This document shows, in pieces, positions 16,403 through 23,964 of a stretch of DNA of 29,419 nucleotides (positions are counted from its first letter, which is position 1; each line of letters opens with the position of its first letter). The notes below the pieces were generated by a model. The model saw only the letters and a program-made list of their open reading frames with translations. It made no database searches and was not told the DNA's origin. Origin of the DNA: JAFGSG01 sp964626055 (GTDB lineage: Bacteria; Spirochaetota; UBA4802; JAFGDQ01); assembly GCA_964626055.1 (NCBI GenBank), contig CAZVDF010000041.1, positions 1 through 29,419 on the forward strand, in the 5' to 3' direction. A program made the position numbers and the translations under genes.

Positions 16403-17281
16403 ATGAGAATGCGCAATCTTATTTTACTTATAGCATCTCTGGTTTTTGCTTTTGCAATTTCCTCATGCAGCACATTCGGAGGGCAGGATTTAAAAAAAGC
16501 CATTGAAAAGTCCGAAGTGCAGAATGCCCAGCTTCAGCTTCTGATCCAGGATCTTCAGACAGAACTGGATGCGAAAAATGCCGAATTAAAGAAGCTTACG
16601 AAAGAAAGAGATGATCTTAAAAAATCAAATGATGATTTAAAAAAATCAATTTCGGAAAGCAAAAATGCTCTGACGAAAAGGATCGCCGCTCTGACTACCG
16701 AGAAACAGGCTATTGAAAAACGTCTGGCTGAACAGCAGCTTGCGCTGGACGCTCAAAAAGCAAAAGAAGAGCGCGAAATAGCAAGGGTCAAATCCGCAAA
16801 TGACAAGCTTGTGGAAAGTCTAAAAAATGAAATTAATGAAAAACAGGTTGAGATACAGCAGTACAAGGGAGTACTGACCATCAATATGATGGATAAAATT
16901 TTTTTCGAAAGCGGAAGAACAGCGTTAAAACCTTCCGGACGTTCAGCTCTTGATCGCGTCGGCGAAATTTTGAAAAATCTTCCCGAAAAGATGATCCAGA
17001 TCGAAGGTCATACAGATGATGTACCGATTGCTGAAGAATATCAAAATGTATTTCCCAACAACTGGGCGCTCGGCGCCAGGCGTGCTATAAACGTTGCGGT
17101 ATATTTTATTGATAAACAAGATATCGATCCGGCCCGGATCGAGATCGTTTCTTTTTCAAAATACCGCCCACGGGTGCCGAATACGTCCCCGGAGAACCGT
17201 GCGAAAAACAGAAGAATTGAAATAGTGCTGACCGACCGCGGATTGCATCAGATGATGGAAATCAAAGAAGGCCTCAAATAG
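16403..17281 (+). CDS. Coiled-coil OmpA-family lipoprotein
   Basis: A 292-residue predicted lipoprotein: signal 1-21, lipidated Cys22 in AISSC. A Lys/Glu/Ala-rich coiled coil covers about 30-150, and an OmpA-type peptidoglycan-binding domain about 158-285 shows FFESGRTALKPSGRSAL, EGHTDDVPI and NRRIEIVL. It would tether the outer or inner membrane to the cell wall, a Pal-like job, but the long coiled coil and MotB-like spacing separate it from classical Pal. AAGGAGGTGG gives a very strong ribosome binding site. Shares architecture with the gene just upstream. Confidence 0.9.
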   Translation: MRMRNLILLIASLVFAFAISSCSTFGGQDLKKAIEKSEVQNAQLQLLIQDLQTELDAKNAELKKLTKERDDLKKSNDDLKKSISESKNALTKRIAALTTEKQAIEKRLAEQQLALDAQKAKEEREIARVKSANDKLVESLKNEINEKQVEIQQYKGVLTINMMDKIFFESGRTALKPSGRSALDRVGEILKNLPEKMIQIEGHTDDVPIAEEYQNVFPNNWALGARRAINVAVYFIDKQDIDPARIEIVSFSKYRPRVPNTSPENRAKNRRIEIVLTDRGLHQMMEIKEGLK

Positions 17282-17286
17282 AAATC

Positions 17287-17335
17287 TTTTATTTCAAGGC
17301 GTAATAATACCTCGACGCCTGCGTCGGGGATGTAA
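17287..17335. repeat. Palindromic repeat, copy 1 (partial)
   Basis: This stretch matches 18793-18838 nearly base for base, differing by a three-base ATA insertion and a few substitutions. It contains CCTCGACGC-CT-GCGTCGGGG (17310-17329), a hairpin in which copy 2's T-A pair is replaced by T-G. It begins six bases after the OmpA lipoprotein stop, and may act as an mRNA 3' end or be a mobile-element relic. Confidence 0.65.
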
Positions 17336-17367
17336 TACTTTAAAGATATGCGGTTTTCCTGAAGGTC

Positions 17368-17402
17368 CACAGCAGTTTTCTGAAAATCAGGAAACTGCTG
17401 TG
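17368..17402. repeat. 35-base hairpin downstream of OmpA lipoprotein
   Basis: CACAGCAGTTT pairs with AAACTGCTGTG and, inside it, CTGA pairs with TCAG around an AAA loop, leaving one T-G pair between. No T-tract follows on either strand, so it is not a classic intrinsic terminator. Confidence 0.6.
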
Positions 17403-17425
17403 AAATATTTGGATTATTGTAACTT

Positions 17426-17535
17426 AGAGTGCATCTTAAAACGCTTATTTCCGTATAAATTTATATACTATTAAATAATATCATTATAGGACAAAGATTG
17501 TTTATTACTCTTATGGAGCTTCTGAGATACACTTT
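17426..17535. repeat. Short element bounded by imperfect inverted ends
   Basis: The left end AGAGTGCATCTTAAAACGC (17426-17444) and the inverse of 17517-17535 (AAAGTGTATCTCAGAAGCT) resemble each other at about three quarters of positions. The left end is also like motifs near 18757 and 24472. No ORF lies inside. It separates the OmpA pair from mscS. Confidence 0.4.
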
Positions 17536-17606
17536 GAATAAATAATTGATTATCAATAATTATTAAATTGTCAGTTAAAATTAAAAATTGAGTGGGAGAC
17601 AAATGC

Positions 17607-18686
17607 ATGTTCCTGGACGAAATATTAGATAAATTCTATCTGGGGAATTCTGTTTTTCAGTATATAACATGTCTGGGTGTGATTGTACTTGGATTTGTAC
17701 TAGTATTTATTTCAAAAAAATTTATAGTTGAAAAGCAAAGACGTGTCCCGGCGGTATTTGAAAAGCTGACCGGAAAGTTGTTTGAAAATAAAATTCAAAA
17801 ATATATCAGTCCGTTTTTATACGTAATTTTGATCTATGCTTCGATTAAGAATATCCTTAACCTTACGGAAAAATTAAACCGGATAGTATACATAATATTT
17901 CTTATTCTTGTGACTTTTTACGGGATAAGAATTATTTCCGTGATACTTAAGACATCGCTTGCATCCTATCTTAAAAAACAGGATAAGGATTCCCAGGAAG
18001 TGGAACAGCGGCTCAAAGGCATTTCCACTTTTAATAATATTATCATATGGACGCTCGGGATTATTTTTATAATCAGCAACACCGGATTTAACATTACGGG
18101 GATAGTAACAGGACTCGGAATCGGCGGTATTGCCCTTGCGCTTGCATCGCAGAATATTTTTATGGATCTTTTCAATTATTTCGTAATTTTTTTCGACCAG
18201 CCGTTTCAGATAGGCGACTTTATCGTGCTGGACGGTCTTTCGGGCACAGTAGAGAAGATAGGTATTAAAACAACCAGGATAAGAAGCCTGGGCGGTGAAG
18301 AAATAATTATTTCTAACACGGATCTTACCAGCAAGCGTATTCATAATTATAAAAAAATGAAGAAACGGAGAGTGCTGTTTTCATTGGGCGTTGTTTATAA
18401 GACCGACCACGATCAGCTGGTTTCCATCCCTGAACATATTAAGAACATAATAAATAGTATTGAGGATGCGGAATTCGACAGGGCTCATTTTAAGGAATTC
18501 GGCGATTCCAGTCTGGTATATGAAATAGTATATTTTATTTTGAGTTCGGATTATAATGTTTATATGGATATTCAGCAAAAGATAAATCTGAACATTTATA
18601 ATAAATTTAAGGAACTGAATATTGATTTTGCATATCCGACAAGAACGGTGTATGTTGAAAACCATGGGAAAAATATTATAATTTAA
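17607..18686 (+). CDS. MscS-family mechanosensitive ion channel
   Basis: About 359 residues. N-terminal membrane helices lie at roughly 12-33, 65-85 and 95-118, followed by a helix before the pore-lining helix (TGIVTGLGIGGIALALASQNIFMDL). The beta domain shows QPFQIGDFIVLDGLSGTVEKIGIKTTRIRSLGGEEIIISN, an excellent match to MscS, and the C-terminal alpha/beta part ends FAYPTRTVYVE. The channel would open under membrane tension to release solutes on osmotic downshock. The start is ATG at 17607 with GGGAG at proper spacing; the frame also opens at a GTG at 17592. Neighbouring trehalose and peptidoglycan-anchor genes agree with an osmotic role, though it appears monocistronic. Confidence 0.93.
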   Translation: MFLDEILDKFYLGNSVFQYITCLGVIVLGFVLVFISKKFIVEKQRRVPAVFEKLTGKLFENKIQKYISPFLYVILIYASIKNILNLTEKLNRIVYIIFLILVTFYGIRIISVILKTSLASYLKKQDKDSQEVEQRLKGISTFNNIIIWTLGIIFIISNTGFNITGIVTGLGIGGIALALASQNIFMDLFNYFVIFFDQPFQIGDFIVLDGLSGTVEKIGIKTTRIRSLGGEEIIISNTDLTSKRIHNYKKMKKRRVLFSLGVVYKTDHDQLVSIPEHIKNIINSIEDAEFDRAHFKEFGDSSLVYEIVYFILSSDYNVYMDIQQKINLNIYNKFKELNIDFAYPTRTVYVENHGKNIII

Positions 18687-18756
18687 AGTCGTTCAGGTTT
18701 GCAGATCATTTCTCCGTTTCCGTTAAAAAAATTAAATTATTGAATAATAAAGACTA

Positions 18757-18789
18757 AGAGTGCGTCCCGAAACCTATAGAACGTACTCT
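18757..18789. repeat. Hairpin with dispersed terminus motif
   Basis: AGAGTGCGT pairs with ACGTACTCT (one mismatch) around a 15-base loop. AGAGTGCGTCCCGAAACCTA closely resembles the inverse of 24472-24490 and is abutted by the palindromic repeat at 18793. Confidence 0.55.
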
Positions 18790-18792
18790 GAA

Positions 18793-18878
18793 TTTTATTT
18801 CAAGGCGTAATACCTCGACGCTTGCGTCGAGGATGTAAGCCTATCGATTTGCGGAGCAAATCGATAACGCCTTGAAAC
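18793..18878. repeat. Palindromic repeat, copy 2, three-way junction
   Basis: TTTCAAGGCGT (18798-18808) pairs with ACGCCTTGAAA (18867-18877), enclosing two hairpins: CCTCGACGC-TT-GCGTCGAGG (18813-18832) and TATCGATTTGC-GGA-GCAAATCGATA (18842-18866). All stems are perfect. The left 46 bases recur at 17287. It lies between convergent mscS and the Spy-like gene. Confidence 0.75.
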
Positions 18879-18884
18879 ATAATA

Positions 18885-18950
18885 CCCCGCCGACACCGAA
18901 GGTGGCGGCCGGTACGCCAGTACCGGGGGTTTGCCCCGGGGAATTTTATT
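18885..18950. terminator. GC-rich triple hairpin, possible terminator
   Basis: Three stems follow one another: CCGC..CACC-GAA-GGTG-GCGG (18887-18908), CCGGTAC-GCCA-GTACCGG (18909-18926) and CCGGGG-GTTTG-CCCCGG (18923-18939), the last two overlapping and so mutually exclusive in part. After the last stem comes GGAATTTTATTT, which could act as a terminator on the plus strand for mscS. The GC richness stands out sharply from the surrounding DNA. Confidence 0.5.
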
Positions 18951-18955
18951 TGCTA

Positions 18956-19654
18956 TTACCGGACATACCCCATCATTCCCGGCCCCATCAACCTGCTGCC
19001 GCATCTGGCACGCCAACGGCTATTATAAGTATCAGTAAACTTTTTCTTCTGTTCAGGGCTTAACACATCCTCAATAGCTTTTTTATGTTCAATCCTGAGT
19101 TCGTCGATTTTGCTGTAGTTCTTTTTATTCTGTTTATACAGGTCACGAAACCTGGAATCAATGTCCGCGATCTTTTTTGCCTGTTCATCCGAAAGTTTAA
19201 GATCTTTCTTCATATATTCTTCGGAAGAATATAGCCCTGAACAATAACCAAGACCATATCCTTTACCATAATAACCATCTGCCGCATGACGGCTGTATTC
19301 GCGACCCCAATCGCCCCAGTAAAGGTAATATTTGCGGTCAAGCCTGTCGATCTGCCGATCATTCAGCACTTCGTCAATTGCTTCCTTGTGCTCCCCCCTT
19401 AACTCGCTGATCTTTTTATAAGCTCCCCTGTTTTTGAAATACAGTTCGCGGTATTTGGCGTCTATTGCCGCTATTCTGTCCGCCTGATCGTTGCTTATGC
19501 CGAGGTCGCGTATCATATTATCCCTGTCGTCATAACTTCCGCCTGCATAGCCCATACCGAAACCGTGTCCCCATGAATTGTCGGACTTCGGGCCGCATGC
19601 AAATACAAGAGACACAATTCCTAAAAAACAAAAATAAATAAGTAGTTTTTTCAT
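18956..19654 (-). CDS. Spy/CpxP-like lipoprotein with two tandem repeats
   Basis: A 232-residue predicted lipoprotein (signal 1-19, Cys20 in VFACG). The mature part is two copies of one helical unit, 31-109 and 132-210, aligning without gaps with 35 of 79 residues identical by hand count. Each has a G-x-G-x-GY start, a D-L then Q-A motif, an ID..(Y/F)R.LY stretch and ELR.EHK.AI..VL. The latter end resembles the LTxxQ-type helices of Spy, CpxP and zinc-resistance proteins, periplasmic chaperones or metal sensors that often work as dimers, so a fused dimer is a fair reading. The tail is Arg/Gly/Met-rich (MGPGMMGY). AAGGAG precedes the ATG at a good distance. No metal-resistance gene adjoins it. 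Confidence 0.8.
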   Translation of the reverse strand: MKKLLIYFCFLGIVSLVFACGPKSDNSWGHGFGMGYAGGSYDDRDNMIRDLGISNDQADRIAAIDAKYRELYFKNRGAYKKISELRGEHKEAIDEVLNDRQIDRLDRKYYLYWGDWGREYSRHAADGYYGKGYGLGYCSGLYSSEEYMKKDLKLSDEQAKKIADIDSRFRDLYKQNKKNYSKIDELRIEHKKAIEDVLSPEQKKKFTDTYNSRWRARCGSRLMGPGMMGYVR

Positions 19655-20158
19655 AATCGCTTCTCCTTAATATTATTTTGACTGCAGTCATGCTGTTAAG
19701 TTAATAATGAACGCTAATTTTTATTGATCAACCTTTTATAATTATTGTCACACGCCATATTTATAATTCTCAATATTAACTTCACAGTAAAACAAAAATA
19801 TTGCATAAACCTTACGCTTCCAATGTATTAACAGCTTATTGATCGTACAATAACAGTTTTCCAATTTAGAAAATAACATGAATTGAAATTATATCATTGA
19901 AATCCATCATTTAAAATTTGAAACAAAATCTTATCTGTTTATTGATATATCCCATAGAGGAGAAAAACAATTTTTATTCGGACCGAATATGAGGCGAATC
20001 AATAAAATGAAAATATTAGACGCATGGAAAAACTATTTTTGCGCAATTGGCAGAAAGTCGCACTTTTCATGAAGTTATTTAAGGAGGGAAGGTAAGACTT
20101 GAGGCTGACGGTTATTTTTTTGGTCATGAACATCGTATGAGTCGGTTATTCGGAATGC
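19655..20158. other. Non-coding region between Spy-like and response regulator genes
   Basis: Beyond the palindrome and leader of the Spy-like gene, no gene is supportable. A 27-codon frame begins at 19989, but its nearest AGGAG (about 19958) is too far upstream. No T-rich hairpin terminator for the response regulator was seen. Confidence 0.45.
19679..19690. promoter_or_regulatory. 12-base perfect palindrome upstream of Spy-like gene
   Basis: TGACTGCAGTCA lies 25-36 bases before the start codon, next to an AT-rich -10-like stretch (minus strand TAATAT). It could be an operator for a dimeric regulator; the binding protein is unknown. Confidence 0.3.
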
Positions 20159-20830
20159 TCATACTTTCTCTTTCTGTATAATCCAGCTTATGGCATGTTT
20201 TAAAAGATCAGCTCCTTTCGTTATGCCGATTTTTTCTTTTATATGTCTCCTGTGGCTCTCAACAGTATTAACGCTTACATCCAGCAGTTTTGCGATCTCT
20301 CCGGTAACATAACCTTTGCCTATCAGTTCAAGTATTTCCAACTCCCGGCCGGTCAAAGAACTATAATTATTATTTCCTTCTTTATCAGGAGAACTTATTA
20401 TTTTTTTCACTACTTTCCCTGATATCGAAGTGCTCAAATACAGTTCTCCATTAAGAATTGTTTTAATGGCATTGATTACAATATCAAGAGGATCCCTTTT
20501 TGTAACATAACCGTTTACGCCTGCGCGCACTGCGCGTTCGACATAAGCGGCTTCATCATACATCGACAGGATCAATATTTTTATATTGCCGAATCTGCCT
20601 CGTATCGCTTTAACAAGATCGATACCGTCGGTGTCGCCTTCAAGAGAGATATCAACGATAATAATATCAGGCGGAGATTTTGACAGCAATTTTATCGCCT
20701 CATCGGCAGTTGAAGCTTCTCCGCAGACCGACATGCCTTCTTCTTTTTCCAGTACTCTTTTAAGGCCCTGCCGGACAAGCGCGTGGTCATCAACCAGCAT
20801 TATCGTTATATTTGATTTTTCTTTTTTCAT
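20159..20830 (-). CDS. NarL/LuxR-type response regulator
   Basis: A 223-residue transcription factor. The receiver (about 7-125) has VDDH acidic residues at 14-15, phosphoacceptor Asp60 in IIVDISLEG, and the switch Ser/Lys in LSMYDEA and VTKRDP. The C-terminal GerE/LuxR DNA-binding domain (about 155-220) reads LTGRELEILELIGKGYVTGEIAKLL then DVSVNTVESHRRHIKEKIGI. It follows the histidine kinase gene on the same strand after 117 bases and is its obvious partner. Targets are unknown. Candidates are its own operon and the adjoining genes. Confidence 0.95.
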   Translation of the reverse strand: MKKEKSNITIMLVDDHALVRQGLKRVLEKEEGMSVCGEASTADEAIKLLSKSPPDIIIVDISLEGDTDGIDLVKAIRGRFGNIKILILSMYDEAAYVERAVRAGVNGYVTKRDPLDIVINAIKTILNGELYLSTSISGKVVKKIISSPDKEGNNNYSSLTGRELEILELIGKGYVTGEIAKLLDVSVNTVESHRRHIKEKIGITKGADLLKHAISWIIQKEKV

Positions 20831-20947
20831 GATTTTATTATCTGTTAAAATTTAATTCCCATAAATACCCTGCGTTAAGAATTTATTCTAATTTGATTCA
20901 TATATAAAGACCTCAATCCGCCATGCTTGTAACAATTGATTTGGTAA

Positions 20948-22648
20948 TTATTGTTTTCTGTACCTGACCGAGACAGTAAAACCGCCGGCGTTATTTTCAG
21001 CTGCGTTAAAACGCGCGCCGATCAGCCCGGCCCTGTATTTCATTATGCGCATTCCGATTCCGTCCGCAGATAATCTATTATTTGATTTTTTTCTTGTCTT
21101 ATCTTTTTTTCCGTCATCGACTATTTCCAGAATTATGTAATCAGAATCTTCTGTCAGGTTCATTGTAATTTTGCTTGCTTTCCCGTGTTTTATGGAATTA
21201 TGAATAGATTCTTTTGCTATATAATACAGATTGATCTGAACATCCGTATCTATTACGGAAAGATCATCCTGAATTCTAACTTCACAGCTTATATTGAACA
21301 GCTGGCCTGTCTCTATCGAAAGCTCGCGCAGAGCGGATGCAAAACCGAATTTTTCGAAATTAACCGGATATAAATTCTTTGACAGCAATCTTGTTTGATC
21401 TATTATTTCGGCAATAATTGAAATACTCTGATTGATATCGTTCGCAGCATTATAGGAATGATCTCTAAGAGAAGTTTTAATAGCCTGGTTCAGATATGAA
21501 AGACCTGTAAGCTTTTGTCCTATGCTGTCATGCAGGTTCTGTCCCATTCTTTGCCTTTCCGTGGAAATAGCCAGCATTATTTCCTTCTCAGCCAGTTTTC
21601 TTTCCGTAATATCAATAAAATTTTCCAGAATTCCGATAATTTTGCCTTTATTCGAAAAAAAAGGAAGAGCAGTTATCGAACAAATGATCTTTTTCTTTTT
21701 ATCGACCGAAATTTTTTTCTCGTAGACGTAATCGGATTTCCCGGTAAGTATCCTGTCATACGCCTCTTCATCAATTTCAACGCCGAATTTGTTCCAAATA
21801 TCATTGGCTTTTCTGCCGAGGATTTCCTTCTCTTCAGTGGCAGTCATTTCAAGAAACGTATTATTTACTTTTGATATTTCTAAGTTATTGTTCACAAGCC
21901 ACATGCCGACCGGGGCGGAATTGAATATCTGGTCGATCTCGTTAAAAGCATCATCCTTCTCCTTTTCGGCTTTAGAAATTGTCCGTGTAATGAAATATGT
22001 AATTAATAATCCCGTTAGGGCGGCGATCAAAAATAAAATGACTATAGATATCATGGCCGTGTTTATTGCATTTGTTGCTTCCGCATCTGTTTTTTTTAAT
22101 TCCTGATTGGCATGAAAGGTTATTTTGTTGAGTAAATTTATTGCTAAGTTGACTTTATTGTTTAATTCGTCGAGAAGCGTGGAATTATCCTCTTTGCTTT
22201 TCCCTGCCAGTTTATTCCGCTGTGCATTGAAAATTTGCTTAACAATCTTTAAGTAAGCTTTAAATTCTTTTTCCGCTTCTTCCAGCATTGTTTTGAGAGT
22301 TGGATATTTAGATGGATATTGATTTGCAAGATCGCCGAGTTTCACGACAGCTTCGTGATTGATCCGGATTATTTCATTTGTCCTTTTTTCTATTTTTTTT
22401 AATTCATAAATGCTTCTGCAATTTACGGATGATCTCGCAAGGCTGCTGGATTCATGGAGAGTAATTATTAAATTATCGCTGGATTCTACCGTTGGGTATG
22501 CAATTTTGGTAATCTCAGTCAGCTTGTTGTTGATCTGAACTATTTTGAAATAAACAGTTCCGCAGAAAATTGAAAACAAAAGAAGAATAAACCAGAAACT
22601 GACTGAAATTAAAACATGGCTTTTAATTTGTTTTATTTTCTTTTCCAC
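20948..22648 (-). CDS. NarX-type membrane sensor histidine kinase
   Basis: A 566-residue sensor. TM1 at about 12-34 and TM2 at about 197-220 enclose a helical periplasmic region of about 160 residues, consistent with a four-helix-bundle sensor. Then come PAS (about 238-348), the HisKA_3 dimerisation region with His373 in RQRMGQNLHDSIGQKL, and a HATPase domain ending with ESIHNSIKHGKAS (N-box) and SADGIGMRIMKYRAGLIGARF. HisKA_3 kinases pair with NarL-type regulators, exactly what lies downstream. The frame opens with GTG at 22648 and no clear Shine-Dalgarno, so the precise start is uncertain. Two small helical paralogs lie upstream on the same strand. Confidence 0.92.
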   Translation of the reverse strand: MEKKIKQIKSHVLISVSFWFILLLFSIFCGTVYFKIVQINNKLTEITKIAYPTVESSDNLIITLHESSSLARSSVNCRSIYELKKIEKRTNEIIRINHEAVVKLGDLANQYPSKYPTLKTMLEEAEKEFKAYLKIVKQIFNAQRNKLAGKSKEDNSTLLDELNNKVNLAINLLNKITFHANQELKKTDAEATNAINTAMISIVILFLIAALTGLLITYFITRTISKAEKEKDDAFNEIDQIFNSAPVGMWLVNNNLEISKVNNTFLEMTATEEKEILGRKANDIWNKFGVEIDEEAYDRILTGKSDYVYEKKISVDKKKKIICSITALPFFSNKGKIIGILENFIDITERKLAEKEIMLAISTERQRMGQNLHDSIGQKLTGLSYLNQAIKTSLRDHSYNAANDINQSISIIAEIIDQTRLLSKNLYPVNFEKFGFASALRELSIETGQLFNISCEVRIQDDLSVIDTDVQINLYYIAKESIHNSIKHGKASKITMNLTEDSDYIILEIVDDGKKDKTRKKSNNRLSADGIGMRIMKYRAGLIGARFNAAENNAGGFTVSVRYRKQ

Positions 22649-22756
22649 TATATTGTTTAGAATATTTATAAATCGTAAGATTTAGCAAGTTAATTTTATC
22701 TCTTATTTAAATTTAAATGTACTTTATGTCTCAAGGATAACATTCAATTAAAAGGG

Positions 22757-22794
22757 ATATGGATATCCCTGCCTTGCGGCAGGGATATCCATAT
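22757..22794. repeat. 38-base perfect hairpin
   Basis: Bases 22757-22773 pair perfectly over 17 positions with 22778-22794 around a TTGC loop (GGATATCCCTGCC-TTGC-GGCAGGGATATCC core). It lies between the small helical gene and the histidine kinase on the minus strand. No U-tract follows on that strand, so attenuation, mRNA processing or a mobile palindrome are alternatives. Confidence 0.75.
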
Positions 22795-22914
22795 TAAAGA
22801 GGATTTTACGTTTGCGTGGCAGTATGTTATTGTGAAAAAACGTTTTAGACTTTCGTCTGTTATTTTAATCATAAGCGGAATAGTTCCCGTTTAATTAAAA
22901 GGGAAAATAATTAT

Positions 22915-23337
22915 TTAAGCTGATAAACTCATGATTGCAGCTGTTACTATTACTCCATTCGAATATGAATAAAAGTCATCTAAGATTTTCGGTGATACAA
23001 TAATACTGGATGTTTCTTCTTCAGACTTGCCGGCGGCCAGCAATAGATCCACATACCGGATAAATATTTTTATTCTTTTATTAAAGTTTTTCATTTTCTC
23101 TTCGCTATATCCGTTCATTTTTAAAATATCGTTAAGCCTTTTATAAATAAATATAAACTTCTTTCTGTATTTGATAATATCCTTCCTGCTTTTATTAAGA
23201 ATATTCCTTTCTTTCGCGCAAAAATAACTTTTTACTGCCATATTAATTTTTAAAGTTATTTCCGTGAGATTTTTATACAGAGTATAATAATCGCCGGCGA
23301 TTCCGAATTTTTCTCTTTTTATCCGGGATGATTTCAT
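22915..23337 (-). CDS. Unknown helical protein, paralog A
   Basis: A 140-residue protein of no family I recognise. It is Lys-rich, predicted mostly helical, with no signal peptide. A core stretch (YYTLYKNLTEITLKINMAVK through DLLLAAGKS) aligns without gaps to the neighbour at 23509, with 36 of 89 residues identical by hand count. Shared marks are LTE.TLK.N, YR..FI.IYK.L, GY.E and N..I..F. The C-terminus ends with a weakly hydrophobic stretch (NGVIVTAAIMSLSA). GGAGGT precedes the ATG. It stands between its paralog and the histidine kinase on one strand, so it may belong to that signalling unit, but spacers of 171 and 266 bases leave separate transcription open. Confidence 0.75.
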   Translation of the reverse strand: MKSSRIKREKFGIAGDYYTLYKNLTEITLKINMAVKSYFCAKERNILNKSRKDIIKYRKKFIFIYKRLNDILKMNGYSEEKMKNFNKRIKIFIRYVDLLLAAGKSEEETSSIIVSPKILDDFYSYSNGVIVTAAIMSLSA

Positions 23338-23508
23338 AATTATACCTCCGTAAACAAAAAATTAATAACATGTATTTTAATTTAAATTTAATCAGTGATA
23401 AAATTTTATCAATAACCTGTTATCAATAAATAAAATGATTATAATTCTCCTTATTGTCGTTAAAATCCGTCATTTTTTAATAAAACAATATAAAACCACC
23501 ATTTTCTT

Positions 23509-23964
23509 TTAATTAATACAGTGAGCCATATTTTCTCTTAATATCGTCGATAATTTAATAATCGAAGCAGAATATATTATTTCCTCCGAATAAGTATCCA
23601 AGTTTTCTGAAATTTGCCGGGATTTGATAGATTTGTCCTTTTGCTCTCCGGACTTTCTTCCGGATATTAAAATGTCCATATGACAAAAGAATCTATTAAT
23701 CTTTTCATTAAAGCGCAGTATTTCATTTTCAGTATAACCGCATGATTCTAATTTTGCTATAAGCTTCTTATATATTTCTATAAATTGTCCTCTGTACGTT
23801 TCAATATATTCATTATATTCGTTTAAAATTCTCGCATCCATTTGATGTAAGTATTTTTTTACAATCTTGTTTAATTTCAAAGTTAACTCTGTTAAGCTTT
23901 CGCATAAATCTATATATTCATTATTCAAGAAAGTTAGCTCTTTTTTTATCGGATATGCTTGCAT
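23509..23964 (-). CDS. Unknown helical protein, paralog B
   Basis: A 151-residue protein homologous to the gene at 22915 and otherwise unrecognised. The conserved core is YIDLCESLTELTLKLNKIVK through MDILISGRKS, and the ends also correspond (LDTYSEEIIYSASIIKLS against FYSYSNGVIVTAAIMSLS). Predicted all-helical and cytosolic; no catalytic motif, metal site or signal peptide. The ATG at 23964 has GGGGGT a few bases upstream. About 40 percent identity over the core points to an old tandem duplication, with both copies kept intact. Confidence 0.75.
   Translation of the reverse strand: MQAYPIKKELTFLNNEYIDLCESLTELTLKLNKIVKKYLHQMDARILNEYNEYIETYRGQFIEIYKKLIAKLESCGYTENEILRFNEKINRFFCHMDILISGRKSGEQKDKSIKSRQISENLDTYSEEIIYSASIIKLSTILRENMAHCIN

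Noticed and set aside
17310..17329. Direct terminator of the OmpA lipoprotein gene
   Set aside because: The hairpin is good but followed by ATGTAATACTTT and not a clear T-tract; better treated as part of the repeat.
19989..20072. 27-codon frame downstream of an AGGAG
   Set aside because: The AGGAG is more than 20 bases away and the peptide has no distinctive composition; likely chance.
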